Shown: positions 15,847 through 25,739, numbered from the stretch's first letter. The stretch: DNA of 64,000 bases from Candidatus Edwardsbacteria bacterium (GCA_031082425.1 JAVHLB010000001.1:287723-351722); one strand, 5' to 3'. Notes: generated from the sequence alone by a model not told the origin. Program-made: numbers and translations.

Positions 15847-18051
15847 ATGAAAAAGCTATTTTCACTGGTTTGCCTTTTCATGCTTGGAGCTGCAATCCCA
15901 CTTATGGCACAGGAGGAAGGCTCGAGGGTGCAAAAAAGCGTCGATATCCGGCAAACCGAGGTCGCGCCGAAGATAGACGGGATCATAGAAGACCTGTGGC
16001 TGTCGGCCGATTCGGCCACCGGTTTCGTCCAGCATATTCCGTATGAAAAGACCGCTCCGACCGAGCGGACGGTGGTCTACCTGCTTCAGGATGCCGAAAA
16101 TCTATATGTGGCATTTCGCTGCCTTGCAGACAAAAATCCACCGGTGGCCTGCTTCACCAAGGACGAGGACTATGTGACCATCAAGATTGATCCTTTCGGC
16201 AGCCGGACCGGCGGGTATTTCTTTTTGGTTTTCGGCAGCGGCCTTTTCTGGGACGGTCTGATCATGGACGACGGACGCAGCCAGGACCTTTCCTGGGAGG
16301 GGGTCTGGGATAATGCGGTAAGGATGTACCCCGACAAAATGGAGGTGGAGATGAAGATCCCCTTCAAGACATTGCGCTATAAAAAGGGCTTGGGAAACTG
16401 GGGCGTTCAGTTCGCCCGGCACATCGCCACCAATCGCGAGGATGACTACTGGACCGAGGTCACCCAAAAGGACGATGATCTGGTGTCTCGTTGGGGGGTG
16501 GCCCAGAACATCAACCCCCAGGCTTCGGGATATTATTTCGAGCTGTATCCCGAAGGGTTTTTACGCTATGAGGATTTTAAGGGAAGAACAACCGCCAGGA
16601 AAGTCAACGGCAGCCTGACCGCCAAGTGGGATCTGACCCCGCAGACCAGCATCAATGCCACGGCCTACCCCGATTTTGCCCAGATAGAATCAGATCCGTC
16701 CTCGGTCAATCTTTCCCGCTATCCCACCTACCTGCAGGAACAACGACCGTTCTTTGTGGAGGGGCGGGAGATATTCCGCTTTTCGGAATTCCAGGGCAGC
16801 GGTTTCTTCCAGCCGCTCAATATTTTTTATTCCCGCCGGGTGGGGAAGTCCATCGACGGCGGTGCGGTGCCGATCATCGGAGGATTGAAGTTGACCCACA
16901 AAACCGAAGATTGGAATATTGGCGCTCTGGCGGCGTATACCGAGAAATATGATTATTCCTATTGGGGCCTGCCGCTGACAGAGCCGGAAAGGAAATTTGG
17001 CGTTTTGCGGGCGACCAGAAGGGTATTAAACAACTCTGATATTGGATTGCTGTTTAGCGGCATGTCTGCCAATGCGGATGAATACAATTACGCAGCAGGC
17101 CTGGATGCATCTTTGCGCAAAGGGCCAAACCAATTGATCATGCAGGGGGCTTTCAGCGACGAGTCGGGCAAAAAGGGGATGGCGATAAGCACCGGATTCC
17201 GCGGGTTCATCGACAAGTTCTTGATCATGTCGGCATACGAGGCGGTGGATGACTCTTTCTCCGTAGAGGGTATCGGTTATGTGCCCTGGGCCGGAAGGCA
17301 GCGGGCATTATTCATCGGGGGGCCATTTTGGACATTCAAACAGGGAGCGTTACGTAATCTTTACATTGCTCCGGGCATTGCCCGGATGCGGGAGCCGGGC
17401 TGTCCCGAATGGTCAACCGCCGGTTATTTTTCCATCAATCCAAACTGGAGGAATAACTGGGGGGCAAATCTCGAGCTGAACTATGGTAGAAATTACGAAT
17501 TGATCTACAATCCCTTTGTTGGCAGGGAAGAATGCATAAACTATATCAGCCGCGACATGAGTTTCAATTTTTGGGGCTTTTTGATGGGGAACAACATCAA
17601 CGGGGGCTGCGATTACAATTACAGTTACAATTACGCCAGGAATTACCTGGCATACCAGGGGTCGAACTGGCTGACATTCAGTTATTCCATCATCTCGCCC
17701 TTAAGCACCACCCTGACCTCCATGTTATGGGTGGAATGGGATCCCGGCAAAGAGATCGTAGCCATGACCCCGATATTCCGCCCCAGGATGGATTACCGGA
17801 TAACCGCTAAAATGACGCTTTCGGTATTCAACGAGATGGTAGGCGCCACCCCGGAAAGCAATTTCGAAAAGACCCGTCTTTATTCGGATCGTTTTGGGCT
17901 TTTATATTCCTGGAACTTCTCCCCCAAGAGCTGGCTGTACGTGGCTTTGAACGATTACAATTCGCTTGATTATACAACCAATCCTGAAGGAGTAATGACA
18001 CAAAAGTACGCCATTGGCGCAATTAAGGCTAAATATCTGCTTTATTTTTAA
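15847..18051 (+). CDS. CBM9-like / DUF5916 outer-membrane protein
   Basis: This 734-residue protein has a signal peptide (1-21, ending LMAQ), then a family-9 carbohydrate-binding-like domain (about 35-215; APKIDGIIEDLWLSADSA at its start, NLYVAFRC). A DUF5916 domain (about 240-734) is announced by DFAQIESDPSSVNLSRYPT and EQRPFFVEGREIF. The remainder looks like a large beta-barrel with alternating strands and ends in an aromatic residue. Such proteins are common in Bacteroidota/FCB genomes and may bind or import glycans; substrate is unknown. The 200-base gap before it holds no gene; a TATGAT box near 15809 is a weak promoter candidate. Confidence 0.8.
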   Translation: MKKLFSLVCLFMLGAAIPLMAQEEGSRVQKSVDIRQTEVAPKIDGIIEDLWLSADSATGFVQHIPYEKTAPTERTVVYLLQDAENLYVAFRCLADKNPPVACFTKDEDYVTIKIDPFGSRTGGYFFLVFGSGLFWDGLIMDDGRSQDLSWEGVWDNAVRMYPDKMEVEMKIPFKTLRYKKGLGNWGVQFARHIATNREDDYWTEVTQKDDDLVSRWGVAQNINPQASGYYFELYPEGFLRYEDFKGRTTARKVNGSLTAKWDLTPQTSINATAYPDFAQIESDPSSVNLSRYPTYLQEQRPFFVEGREIFRFSEFQGSGFFQPLNIFYSRRVGKSIDGGAVPIIGGLKLTHKTEDWNIGALAAYTEKYDYSYWGLPLTEPERKFGVLRATRRVLNNSDIGLLFSGMSANADEYNYAAGLDASLRKGPNQLIMQGAFSDESGKKGMAISTGFRGFIDKFLIMSAYEAVDDSFSVEGIGYVPWAGRQRALFIGGPFWTFKQGALRNLYIAPGIARMREPGCPEWSTAGYFSINPNWRNNWGANLELNYGRNYELIYNPFVGREECINYISRDMSFNFWGFLMGNNINGGCDYNYSYNYARNYLAYQGSNWLTFSYSIISPLSTTLTSMLWVEWDPGKEIVAMTPIFRPRMDYRITAKMTLSVFNEMVGATPESNFEKTRLYSDRFGLLYSWNFSPKSWLYVALNDYNSLDYTTNPEGVMTQKYAIGAIKAKYLLYF

Positions 18052-18113
18052 GCAAATCAGGATAGCTTTAAATGATTTGATCATTATATTTATCAGCAAA
18101 ATAAAAGGTGTTT

Positions 18114-19007
18114 ATGAGAAAGCCCACCCAAGCCTCTTTGTGGCGCCGCGAACTGGCCAAAGAACTCATCAAACCTTATTCAGCCAGGCCGGGACTGGAA
18201 ATGGCCCTGTTGGGGGGATCTCCGGCTCGGGGCCTGGCGGACCAGTATTCGGACATGGATGTGGTCCTGTATTGGAAAAAACTGGATGCTAATTGGATCA
18301 AAAGCCACCCGCTGAAGAAGCTGGGATGCAAAATGATAACATTATTGGACATGCCGGAAGAACAGGCAATACTGGAGATATATACCCTGGATGGCTTGAT
18401 CGTTGAGATAGGCCATGCTACCGCGGACTCCTTGCAAATGGAAATCAAGGAAGTGACGAAGGATTTCCAGGTAAAGCCACCGATAATAAATTCCATCGGC
18501 GGATTCATGGATGCCATGCCCCTGGCGGGGAAAGACAGGTATCTAGCTGTCAAAGCCGCCATCCCAAAATATCCCAAAGAGCTTGCCAAGAAAGCAATAG
18601 AACAGAACCTGGGATTCTTCTGGAAGGGGTGTCTGAAGGGTCAAGGATTGAAACGGGGGGAATTGCTTTTTGTGTATGATGCCATGTCTTTCACGCTGAA
18701 GAAACTGATCAACATCCTGGCTGCGCTGAACGGACTGTATTTTTGGGCTGGCGAGCCAAGATGGATAGAGTTCCGGGCACAGAAGATGAAACTATGCCCG
18801 CCAAATCTTTGGCCCAGGATCAAACGCATGTATTCTGACCCACCGGACAAAGCCCTATCCGAACTAGAACGTCTGCAGGAGGAAATTATAGTTCTGGTAT
18901 CGCGTCACAAGCCCGAAGTCGACATGACCAGAGCAACAAAGTTCGATGAGCTTCGGGTGCAGGCCACAGCAAAGCGGCCAAGGTTGAAATATCAAATGAA
19001 AGAATAG
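18114..19007 (+). CDS. Nucleotidyltransferase-fold protein
   Basis: This 297-residue protein starts at ATG 18114 after AAGGTG. The N-terminal region carries the minimal nucleotidyltransferase signature GGSPARGLADQYSDMDV (GGS-x-RG followed by D-x-D, residues about 30-46) and a later acidic strand (IVEIGHAT). A helical C-terminal half follows. It resembles the DUF4037/aminoglycoside-nucleotidyltransferase-like group, which transfers NMP to small molecules or proteins, but the substrate is unknown. It lies 24 bases before tldD and is probably in the same operon; a functional link is not obvious. Confidence 0.7.
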   Translation: MRKPTQASLWRRELAKELIKPYSARPGLEMALLGGSPARGLADQYSDMDVVLYWKKLDANWIKSHPLKKLGCKMITLLDMPEEQAILEIYTLDGLIVEIGHATADSLQMEIKEVTKDFQVKPPIINSIGGFMDAMPLAGKDRYLAVKAAIPKYPKELAKKAIEQNLGFFWKGCLKGQGLKRGELLFVYDAMSFTLKKLINILAALNGLYFWAGEPRWIEFRAQKMKLCPPNLWPRIKRMYSDPPDKALSELERLQEEIIVLVSRHKPEVDMTRATKFDELRVQATAKRPRLKYQMKE

Positions 19008-19030
19008 TTAATATTTTTGTAGGAGATCCG

Positions 19031-20395
19031 ATGTTCGAGATTCTAGAAAAAATTCTGGCCGGGGCAGGAGGCGATTTTGCAGACATCCGCTACGAAGTGA
19101 TGCAAGAGACCGCTATCAGTTTCAGCGGCAAGGAATTGACCACCCTGTCAACCAACTCCACCGACGGCTATGTGGTCCGGACCCTCGACAAAGGGGGCAT
19201 GGCCACGGTGGCTTTTACCAAGCAGGCCGAAGCCGGACAGGCAATCAAATCAGCGATAGAAAATGCCAGGCTTTTTGCTAAAAATACGGCGAAACCGATA
19301 CAACTGGCCAAGACCAAAGTCGTCCAAGATACAGTTTCACCGAAACTGGGCGAGGATCCACGGCAGCTATCCATGGCCGAAAAACTGGAGCTGGTGAGAA
19401 AGTATAATGATATTCCGCTGGCGCAGCCGAAAGTGGTCAATACCACTATCGGATACAGCGAGGTCCACCGGAGGAAGTATTACCTGAACAGCGAGGGCAG
19501 CCGGATCCAGGAGGACCTAGTGACCACCAGCGTCCGGGGCTTGATCACCGCCAAGGAAGGAAATCTTACCCAGAATATCCGGGTAGCCGTGGGCGGCAGC
19601 GACGGTTTCGGCAGCATCCGGGGTCAAGAGCAGCATTTTGAAAAACAGACAAAACTGGTATTGGACCTGCTGCAGGCCCAACCGGTAAAAAGCGGGGTCT
19701 ATCGATGCATCATCAACCCAAGCTTGGCCGGCGTTTTTGCCCACGAGGCTTTTGGCCACTTTTCGGAAGCCGACATAATTGAGACCTTGCCGGCCATGAG
19801 ACAGAGAATGAAGCTGGGGACCCGGCTGGGAAGCGGGATCCTCAATATCATCGACGATGCCACCCGGCCAGGACAGCTGGGGTTCTACAAATACGATGAC
19901 GAAGGGGTCCTGGTGCGGCCGACCCAGCTGATCAAGAATGGGGTGCTGGTCGGCAGGCTGCACTCCAGGAGAACCGCAGCCGAATTCGGAGAACCGCTCA
20001 GCGGGCATTGCGTGGCCGAAGATTACCGGTATGCTCCCATCGTTCGCATGGGCACCATTTACATAGAGCCGGGAGAAAATAGCTTTAACGACTTGCTTCG
20101 GATAACAGGCGACGGGCTGTACCTGCTGGACGCCAAGGGCGGCCAGACAGCCGGGGAGAATTTTACCTTCGGGGCCAATTACGGCTACGAGGTCAAGAAC
20201 GGCAGGGTCGGCCGGATGGTCCGGGATATAAATATCTCCGGCAACCTTTACCAAACATTGATGGACATCCAGGCGGTGGGCAACGATCTGGAACTTTCCA
20301 AGACCGGCGGCTGCGGCAAGGGGCAGACCAATATCCGTTCCTGCAACGGCGGCCCGCACATCATCATCGATAACCTGGTAGTGGGAGGCATTTAA
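19031..20395 (+). CDS. tldD: TldD metalloprotease subunit
   Basis: This 454-residue TldD/PmbA-family protein contains the zinc motif HEAFGH (238-243) and a GLGCGKGQ-like glycine/cysteine loop near the C-terminus (GGCGKGQTN). With TldE it forms a cytoplasmic heterodimeric protease that degrades unfolded peptides and matures some ribosomal peptides (for example microcin B17). AGGAGA upstream supports ATG 19031. It overlaps tldE by one base (TAATG), indicating translational coupling. Confidence 0.93.
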   Translation: MFEILEKILAGAGGDFADIRYEVMQETAISFSGKELTTLSTNSTDGYVVRTLDKGGMATVAFTKQAEAGQAIKSAIENARLFAKNTAKPIQLAKTKVVQDTVSPKLGEDPRQLSMAEKLELVRKYNDIPLAQPKVVNTTIGYSEVHRRKYYLNSEGSRIQEDLVTTSVRGLITAKEGNLTQNIRVAVGGSDGFGSIRGQEQHFEKQTKLVLDLLQAQPVKSGVYRCIINPSLAGVFAHEAFGHFSEADIIETLPAMRQRMKLGTRLGSGILNIIDDATRPGQLGFYKYDDEGVLVRPTQLIKNGVLVGRLHSRRTAAEFGEPLSGHCVAEDYRYAPIVRMGTIYIEPGENSFNDLLRITGDGLYLLDAKGGQTAGENFTFGANYGYEVKNGRVGRMVRDINISGNLYQTLMDIQAVGNDLELSKTGGCGKGQTNIRSCNGGPHIIIDNLVVGGI

Positions 20396-21711
20396 TGGAA
20401 AAGCTTTTGGAAATGGCCAAAAAGGCTGCTGACCAGGCCGAGATTTACTCAGCAGAAAATATTTCTAATGTGGTATCCTTTCAGGACGCCAAGCTGTATA
20501 AGATAGAAACCAATTTTCTGTCCGGCATCTCATTGCGGATAATCAAGGACGGCCGGCTGGGTTTTGCCTATACCCGGAACTTGATCGACCGCCAGGAGTT
20601 TTTGGACAATGCTTTGCATTCTCTGGAGGGCGGAGTGGAGGCTCCGTACGATCTACCGGACACCAAAGCCACCAAAAACCTTGATACCTATGACCCGAAA
20701 ATAAAGACCACAACCAGTAGCGAATTGATAGATGAAGCCCAACGAATCTGCGATACTCTCAAATCCAAGGCAAAAGCCGAGATAAGGGCTGTTGCCTTTA
20801 CCGAGCAGGATTCACTGCGAATATTAAACAGCCAAGGCACGGACATCAGCCGGCAGAGCTCCATTGCCGGAACCTACGGCAGTACCATCTTCCCAGGTTC
20901 GGGCAGCGGGATAGACAGGCAACATCAGAATAAGCGGCTGGAAAAAATGCCGGAGGCCCTGATCACAGAAATAATCGAACTATTTGGTAAGGGACAGAAG
21001 ACGATCGAACCAAAAGGCGGCAGGATGAAGGTTCTGTTCATGCCCGACAGCATGATCACCCTGCTATGGCGGATCACCAGCGGTCTCAGCGGCCGCAGCA
21101 TTTACGAGAATATTTCTCCTATCGCCGGCAAGACGGGACAAAAGATATTCAGCCAGAAACTGACCATCACCGATGATCCCCTGAACGACAACTATCCCCT
21201 GGCCCGGGCCTTTGACGATGAGGGGGTGGCCTGCAACCAGCTGACGCTGATCGACCAGGGGGTATTAAAAAGTTTCTACTACGACCTTAAGTATGCCAAA
21301 AAGCTGGAAGTTCCCTCTACGGGTCACGGCTACCGGAGCGGCCCCTGGGGCGGAGATCCCGTCACCACCAAGCCGGGACCGTTCCCGGCACACCTTTTCA
21401 TCAAGCCCGGAAACGCTGCATTGGCCAAACTGATCTCGATGATGGATCGAGGCATCATTGTCGAAGGGGCGCTGGGAGCCCATAGCGGGAACATTCCCAA
21501 CGGGGATTACTCGATTGGGGTCGGTCCGGGGCTGTATGTGGAGAACGGCCAGATAGTGGGCCAAATCAAAGATGCCATGGTGACAGGGAATATCTACGAA
21601 ACACTGACCAATGTGGTAGAGCTGGGAGACACCCTGTATCCGTCGTTCGGCGGAGCCTGGGTTCCTCCACTGCTGTGCGAGGGGGTTTCCGTCACAACCA
21701 AAAAACAATAA
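20395..21711 (+). CDS. tldE: TldE/PmbA protease partner
   Basis: This 438-residue partner of TldD belongs to the same fold, without the HExxxH motif. Landmarks are SLEGGVEAPYDLP, a GRSIYENISPI stretch, DDPLNDNYPLARAFDDEG and ENGQIVGQIKDAMVTGNIYE near the C-terminus. TldE supplies the second half of the proteolytic chamber. ATG 20395 overlaps the tldD stop by one base. No precursor peptide gene for a ribosomal natural product is visible in the window, so a general peptide-quality role is more likely. Confidence 0.92.
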   Translation: MEKLLEMAKKAADQAEIYSAENISNVVSFQDAKLYKIETNFLSGISLRIIKDGRLGFAYTRNLIDRQEFLDNALHSLEGGVEAPYDLPDTKATKNLDTYDPKIKTTTSSELIDEAQRICDTLKSKAKAEIRAVAFTEQDSLRILNSQGTDISRQSSIAGTYGSTIFPGSGSGIDRQHQNKRLEKMPEALITEIIELFGKGQKTIEPKGGRMKVLFMPDSMITLLWRITSGLSGRSIYENISPIAGKTGQKIFSQKLTITDDPLNDNYPLARAFDDEGVACNQLTLIDQGVLKSFYYDLKYAKKLEVPSTGHGYRSGPWGGDPVTTKPGPFPAHLFIKPGNAALAKLISMMDRGIIVEGALGAHSGNIPNGDYSIGVGPGLYVENGQIVGQIKDAMVTGNIYETLTNVVELGDTLYPSFGGAWVPPLLCEGVSVTTKKQ

Positions 21712-21741
21712 TTGTACAGTTATTTTAATTAGGAGACGGCG

Positions 21742-23598
21742 ATGAAAAGAATCATTTTTTCTGCGGCTTGTCTGCTGGCACTATTTTCGTTTATTCCCGC
21801 AATGGCGGTTGAGACCGACATACAGACTGCAATACAGGCCGGCGACCTGACGGCGGTAAAGAAGATTGTTGAAAAAGATAAAACCACCATAAAGGTTCCC
21901 AATGCCCGAGGCCGTCTGCCCCTTCATACAGCCTGCTTTGAGGGGAAGTTGGATATCGTTAAATATTTGCTGAAAAAGGGTTCTTCCGTAGCTGAACGCG
22001 ATACCAGCTACCAATTGACGCCGCTCCATTTTGCCGCCTGGAACGGACACGTTGATGTGGCCAAGTACCTATTATCAAAAAAAGCCGACCTTAATGCCCG
22101 GGAAAGCGACAACGAAACTCCTTTGTATTACGCCGCAGCCCTGGGGCGATTACCCATGATAGAATTTCTGGTTTCCCGGGGAGCCGATGTCAACGATACA
22201 TTAAGCCGGGTAGGCAATACGGTAGTCTCCCTGGCAATGGAACGGCGGCAGGCGGAGGCAGTAAAATTGTTGATCAGCCTGGGTGCTTCAACCAAGTTAA
22301 GCCCTAAGAGTCAATATCCCCCCAACTGGACATTAATGCATACTGCTGCCTGGGAGGGCGGCAAAGATCTGATATATCTTTTGGCAGATCATAAAACTCC
22401 GGTTGATCAGAAATCCATTGACGGCAGAACGCCATTGCACAATGCCTGTTCGCAGGGGAACATTAATGGCGCAAAAGCTCTACTAGCCAGAGGGGCCGAT
22501 GTCAATGCATCTGCTTCTAACGGAGGGGAACCGCTATCCCTGGCGGTATCAAGGGGTTTTGCCGAGCTTACGGACATCCTTATTAAATCCGGCGCTGATG
22601 TCCAATGGGTGGATTCATCCAGCAGGCGTACTCTTTTGCACTGTGCTGTTATCAAAGGCTACGGCGATATTGCCGGTCTGCTGATAGAAAAAGGGGTCGT
22701 GGTCAACGCCAAGGACAGGGATGGCAAGACAGCACTAGATTATGCCGCCCAATACGGCCAGATCGCCTGCACAACGCTGCTGAAAACAAAAGGAGCCAAA
22801 GGAAACAAACAGGCGGAGAAAGAGGGTAAGATCGCTCCGATATCCAAAACGCTAAAAAACGGCGAAGCAGTTGTTTGGTATCTGGGACATAGCGGATGGG
22901 CGGTGAGGACCAGCGGTCATTTAATGGTGTTCGATTATTTCAAAGGGGACCGCCAATCGGATAATCCGGGCCTGGCCAACGGCTCCATCGCCCCCGCCGA
23001 GCTGAATGGTCTTAAGGTCATCGTCTTCGCTTCGCACGTCCACGCCGATCATTACATGCCGGCCATCTTCGACTGGAGAAAGGACCTGAATGATATCACC
23101 TATGTGATGGGATTTTCTCCCCGGGACAGGGAGGGCTTTGTTCAGCTGGCGGCTCATGAGAGTCGGAGCATTGGAGGAGCCGAAGTCACGGCCATCGAGT
23201 CCAACGACAGTGGCCAGGGATTCCTGGTCACTGTCGACGGGGTCACCGTCTGCCATCCCGGGGATCACGCCAACCGCAAAAGGGATTTTTCCGAACCATA
23301 CAAGGAAGAAATAGATTTTATGGCCGGACTGAACCGGCCGGTAGATGTTTTGTTCACTCCGGTGACCGGGTGCAATTTCGGGGATGTGGTGGCGGTGCGG
23401 ATGGGGGCACTCTACGCCATAGAGAAACTGCGGCCCCGGGCGGTGTTTCCCATGCACGCCGGAGATGGAGGCCAGGCCTACCGCGAATTCGCCCGGGAGG
23501 CCAGAAAAGAGGGCATAAAGGTTCCCGTCAACTGCCCGGATTTCAGCGGCGACCGGTTCGAGATATTGCCTCTTACCGCGACAAAGACAGCACATTAG
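21742..23598 (+). CDS. Ankyrin repeat - metallo-beta-lactamase fold fusion, secreted
   Basis: This 618-residue protein has a signal peptide (1-22). About ten ankyrin repeats (25-355, each with the TPLH-type start, for example GRLPLHTACFEGKLDIVKYL) are followed by a short basic linker. The C-terminal domain (about 375-618) is a metallo-beta-lactamase domain of the UlaG/COG2220 type: YLGHSGWAVR, the metal motif HVHADHY, a second site CHPGDHAN and PMHAGDGG. The fold hydrolyses lactones, phosphodiesters or amides; here it would be extracytoplasmic and guided by the ankyrin array. I know of no standard family with this order. AGGAGA precedes ATG 21742. Confidence 0.85.
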   Translation: MKRIIFSAACLLALFSFIPAMAVETDIQTAIQAGDLTAVKKIVEKDKTTIKVPNARGRLPLHTACFEGKLDIVKYLLKKGSSVAERDTSYQLTPLHFAAWNGHVDVAKYLLSKKADLNARESDNETPLYYAAALGRLPMIEFLVSRGADVNDTLSRVGNTVVSLAMERRQAEAVKLLISLGASTKLSPKSQYPPNWTLMHTAAWEGGKDLIYLLADHKTPVDQKSIDGRTPLHNACSQGNINGAKALLARGADVNASASNGGEPLSLAVSRGFAELTDILIKSGADVQWVDSSSRRTLLHCAVIKGYGDIAGLLIEKGVVVNAKDRDGKTALDYAAQYGQIACTTLLKTKGAKGNKQAEKEGKIAPISKTLKNGEAVVWYLGHSGWAVRTSGHLMVFDYFKGDRQSDNPGLANGSIAPAELNGLKVIVFASHVHADHYMPAIFDWRKDLNDITYVMGFSPRDREGFVQLAAHESRSIGGAEVTAIESNDSGQGFLVTVDGVTVCHPGDHANRKRDFSEPYKEEIDFMAGLNRPVDVLFTPVTGCNFGDVVAVRMGALYAIEKLRPRAVFPMHAGDGGQAYREFAREARKEGIKVPVNCPDFSGDRFEILPLTATKTAH

Positions 23599-23626
23599 AT
23601 TTTTGATATATTCCGCCCGAAAAAGT

Positions 23627-23654
23627 AAAAGCCCCGCCTTACAGCGGGGCTTTT
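23627..23654. terminator. Bidirectional hairpin terminator
   Basis: AAAAGCCCCGC (23627-23637) pairs with GCGGGGCTTTT (23644-23654) around a 6-base loop. It lies between convergent genes and overlaps the last codons of the minus-strand pseudouridine synthase. Confidence 0.9.
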
Positions 23655-24388
23655 ATCTTGGAGATCTTCCTGAGCCGTTCCAGTTCGTTGGGCTTGCAGG
23701 GCCGGGTTTGGCCGACCGGAGTATTGTCCAGCCTCAGCGGTCCGAAGGCGACCCTCTTCAGATGGTCCACATGGAGGTTGAGGGCCCGAAGCATCATCCG
23801 CACTTCGCGCTTCTTCCCCTCCTTGATGGTGATCTCCAGCAGGGTGTTGTTCTTGGGCCGGTCGATCGACAGGATCTTCACCTGGGCCGGGTCATAGGAT
23901 TCCCCCAGGTAATCAACCCCCTTTCTTAACGGCTCGATGTCGCTGTCGCGCAGGATCCATCGGACCAGGGCCTGATAGGTCCGGGGGAGCTGGTTGCGGG
24001 GATGGGTGAGATATTCTATCATGTCCCCGTCGTCGGTCAGCAGCAGCAGCCCCTCGGTGTCCTTGTCCAGCCGTCCCACGTATTTCAGCTTTCTCAGGTT
24101 CGGGGGGAGCAGGTCATAAATGGTCTTTCTCCCCTCGGGATCGCTCTTGGAGCAGAGGCAGCCGGCCGGCTTGTTGAATATGAAGTAACCGGCCCGCTGC
24201 GGCAGGCGCAAGGTTTTTCCGCCGACGTTGACGATATCGTTGTAGATGTCTATCACCGTGCCCAGCTGGTCGACCACTTTGTCGTTGACCCGCACCTGTC
24301 CACGGGATATCATCTCGTCGGCCTTGCGGCGGGAGGCCGCGCCGCACATGGAGAGATATTTGTTCAACCGGGCCTTGGTCTGGCTCAT
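23639..24388 (-). CDS. rluB: 23S rRNA pseudouridine synthase, RluB-type
   Basis: The 249 residues combine an N-terminal S4 RNA-binding domain (LNKYLSMCGAASRRKADEMI) with the RsuA/RluB/E/F catalytic domain. The active-site motif is GRLDKDTEGLLLLTDDGD, in which the first Asp is the nucleophile. Other conserved blocks are YLTHPRNQLPRTYQAL and EGKKREVRMM. It isomerises a uridine in large-subunit rRNA; RluB versus RsuA specificity is inferred from overall similarity. Its start overlaps the tyrS stop by four bases (ATGA), so the two are co-translated; the terminator overlaps its 3' end. Confidence 0.9.
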   Translation of the reverse strand: MSQTKARLNKYLSMCGAASRRKADEMISRGQVRVNDKVVDQLGTVIDIYNDIVNVGGKTLRLPQRAGYFIFNKPAGCLCSKSDPEGRKTIYDLLPPNLRKLKYVGRLDKDTEGLLLLTDDGDMIEYLTHPRNQLPRTYQALVRWILRDSDIEPLRKGVDYLGESYDPAQVKILSIDRPKNNTLLEITIKEGKKREVRMMLRALNLHVDHLKRVAFGPLRLDNTPVGQTRPCKPNELERLRKISKIKAPL

Positions 24389-25602
24389 TCGATCACCACC
24401 TTATGATATCCTTTCTTTCCTTTTCGGACCATCATCATCCCGTCCTTAAACAGGTCGCCGGTGACCTTCAGGTCGATGCTCTCCACCTGGGTGGAGTTCA
24501 CATACAGCCCGCCCTGGGCGATGAGCCGCCGGCCCTCGCTTTTGGTGGGTATGATCTGACAGGCGAAAAGAACCTCGATGATGCTTTTGCCCAGAAGGTC
24601 TTTGGCTATCGGCGAGGTGGGGACATCCTGCAGATCGGCCCCGCCCTCGAACAGGGTCTCGGCGGCCTTTTGGGCCTTTTGGGCCTGGTCCTCGCCGTGC
24701 ACCGTCTTGGTCAGCTCGTAGGCCAGCACTTTTTTGGCCTGGTTGATCTCCTGGTCCTTCAGGCCGCCCAAACGATCGACCTCGTCCATCGGCAGAAAGG
24801 TCAGCAGGGCCAGGCACCTTTTGACCTCGCTGTCGGCCACGTTGCGCCAGTACTGGTAAAAATCGTAGGGCGGGGTCTTTTGGGGGTCCAGCCAGACGGC
24901 GCCCTTTTCGGTCTTGCCCATCTTTTTGCCGTCGCTGGTGGTCAGCAGGGTAAAGGTCATCCCGAAGACCGGCTTGGCCTCGATCTTGCGCACCAGCTCC
25001 ACCCCGGCGATGATGTTGGACCACTGGTCGTCCCCGCCCAGCTGCAGGGTGCAGTGATGCCTGCGGTACAGCTCCAGAAAATCGTAGCCCTGCATCACCA
25101 TGTAGTTGAACTCCATGAAGGTCAGGCCGCTCTCCATTCTGGTCTTGAAGCATTCGGCCTGCAGCATCCGGTTGACCGAAAAGTGCGAGCCGATGTCCCT
25201 CAGAAAATCAACGTAATTGAGCTTCAGCAGCCAGTCGGCATTATTGGCCATGATCGCTTTGCCATCCGAGAAATCAATGAATTTCTCCATCTGTTTCTTG
25301 AAGCATTCGGCGTTGCGGGCGATATCCTCCCGGCCCAGCATCTTACGCATGTCGCTCTTGCCGGAGGGGTCGCCCACCATGGTGGTGCCGCCGCCCAGCA
25401 GGGCAATGGGCCGGTGGCCGTGCCGCTGCATGTGGCCCATCACCATCAGCTGCAAAAAATGGCCGATGGTCAGGCTGTCGGCGGTGGGGTCGAAGCCGAT
25501 GTAAAAGGTGACCTTCTCCTTCTCCAGAAGCTGGCGGATCTCATCCTCATGGGTCATCTGCTGGATGAAACCGCGTTCTTTTAAGACATCGAAAACAGAC
25601 AT
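24385..25602 (-). CDS. tyrS: Tyrosyl-tRNA synthetase
   Basis: This 405-residue class-I synthetase charges tRNA-Tyr with tyrosine in the cytoplasm. The HIGH-equivalent is TIGH (45-48) and the KMSKS loop reads KMGKT, a common TyrRS variant. LLGGGTTMVGDPSGK, MQGYDF and QLGGDDQWSNI form the tyrosine pocket. The C-terminal S4 domain is present (GRRLIAQGGLYVN). AAAGGA lies upstream of ATG 25602. It heads a two-gene unit with the pseudouridine synthase. No T-box or other leader was seen. Confidence 0.97.
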   Translation of the reverse strand: MSVFDVLKERGFIQQMTHEDEIRQLLEKEKVTFYIGFDPTADSLTIGHFLQLMVMGHMQRHGHRPIALLGGGTTMVGDPSGKSDMRKMLGREDIARNAECFKKQMEKFIDFSDGKAIMANNADWLLKLNYVDFLRDIGSHFSVNRMLQAECFKTRMESGLTFMEFNYMVMQGYDFLELYRRHHCTLQLGGDDQWSNIIAGVELVRKIEAKPVFGMTFTLLTTSDGKKMGKTEKGAVWLDPQKTPPYDFYQYWRNVADSEVKRCLALLTFLPMDEVDRLGGLKDQEINQAKKVLAYELTKTVHGEDQAQKAQKAAETLFEGGADLQDVPTSPIAKDLLGKSIIEVLFACQIIPTKSEGRRLIAQGGLYVNSTQVESIDLKVTGDLFKDGMMMVRKGKKGYHKVVIE

Positions 25603-25670
25603 AACTTGAAAATCCTTTGATCTTTAAACGAGAGTAAGGATACCACTTTTACCGGCCAAATGCAAATGAA

Positions 25671-25732
25671 AAGCCCCGCCGGGAAGGCGGGGCTGACCTC
25701 ACCCCGCCCTCTCCTAAAGCATTAGGAGAGGG
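25671..25732. terminator. Twin hairpins between tyrS and the FlgD-tail gene
   Basis: Hairpin one: AGCCCCGCC (25672-25680) with GGCGGGGCT (25686-25694). Hairpin two: CCCTCTCCTAA (25707-25717) with TTAGGAGAGGG (25722-25732). The second belongs to a dispersed palindrome also seen near 38300. They lie just 3' of the minus-strand gene that ends at 25740 and should terminate it. Confidence 0.7.
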
Positions 25733-25739
25733 TTTAAGT

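Noticed and set aside
24403..25584. Long open frame on the plus strand opposite tyrS (393 codons)
   Set aside because: It lies entirely antisense to a certain tyrS gene; its predicted product is low-complexity and rich in H, Q, G and L, as expected from reading G+C-rich codons backwards.
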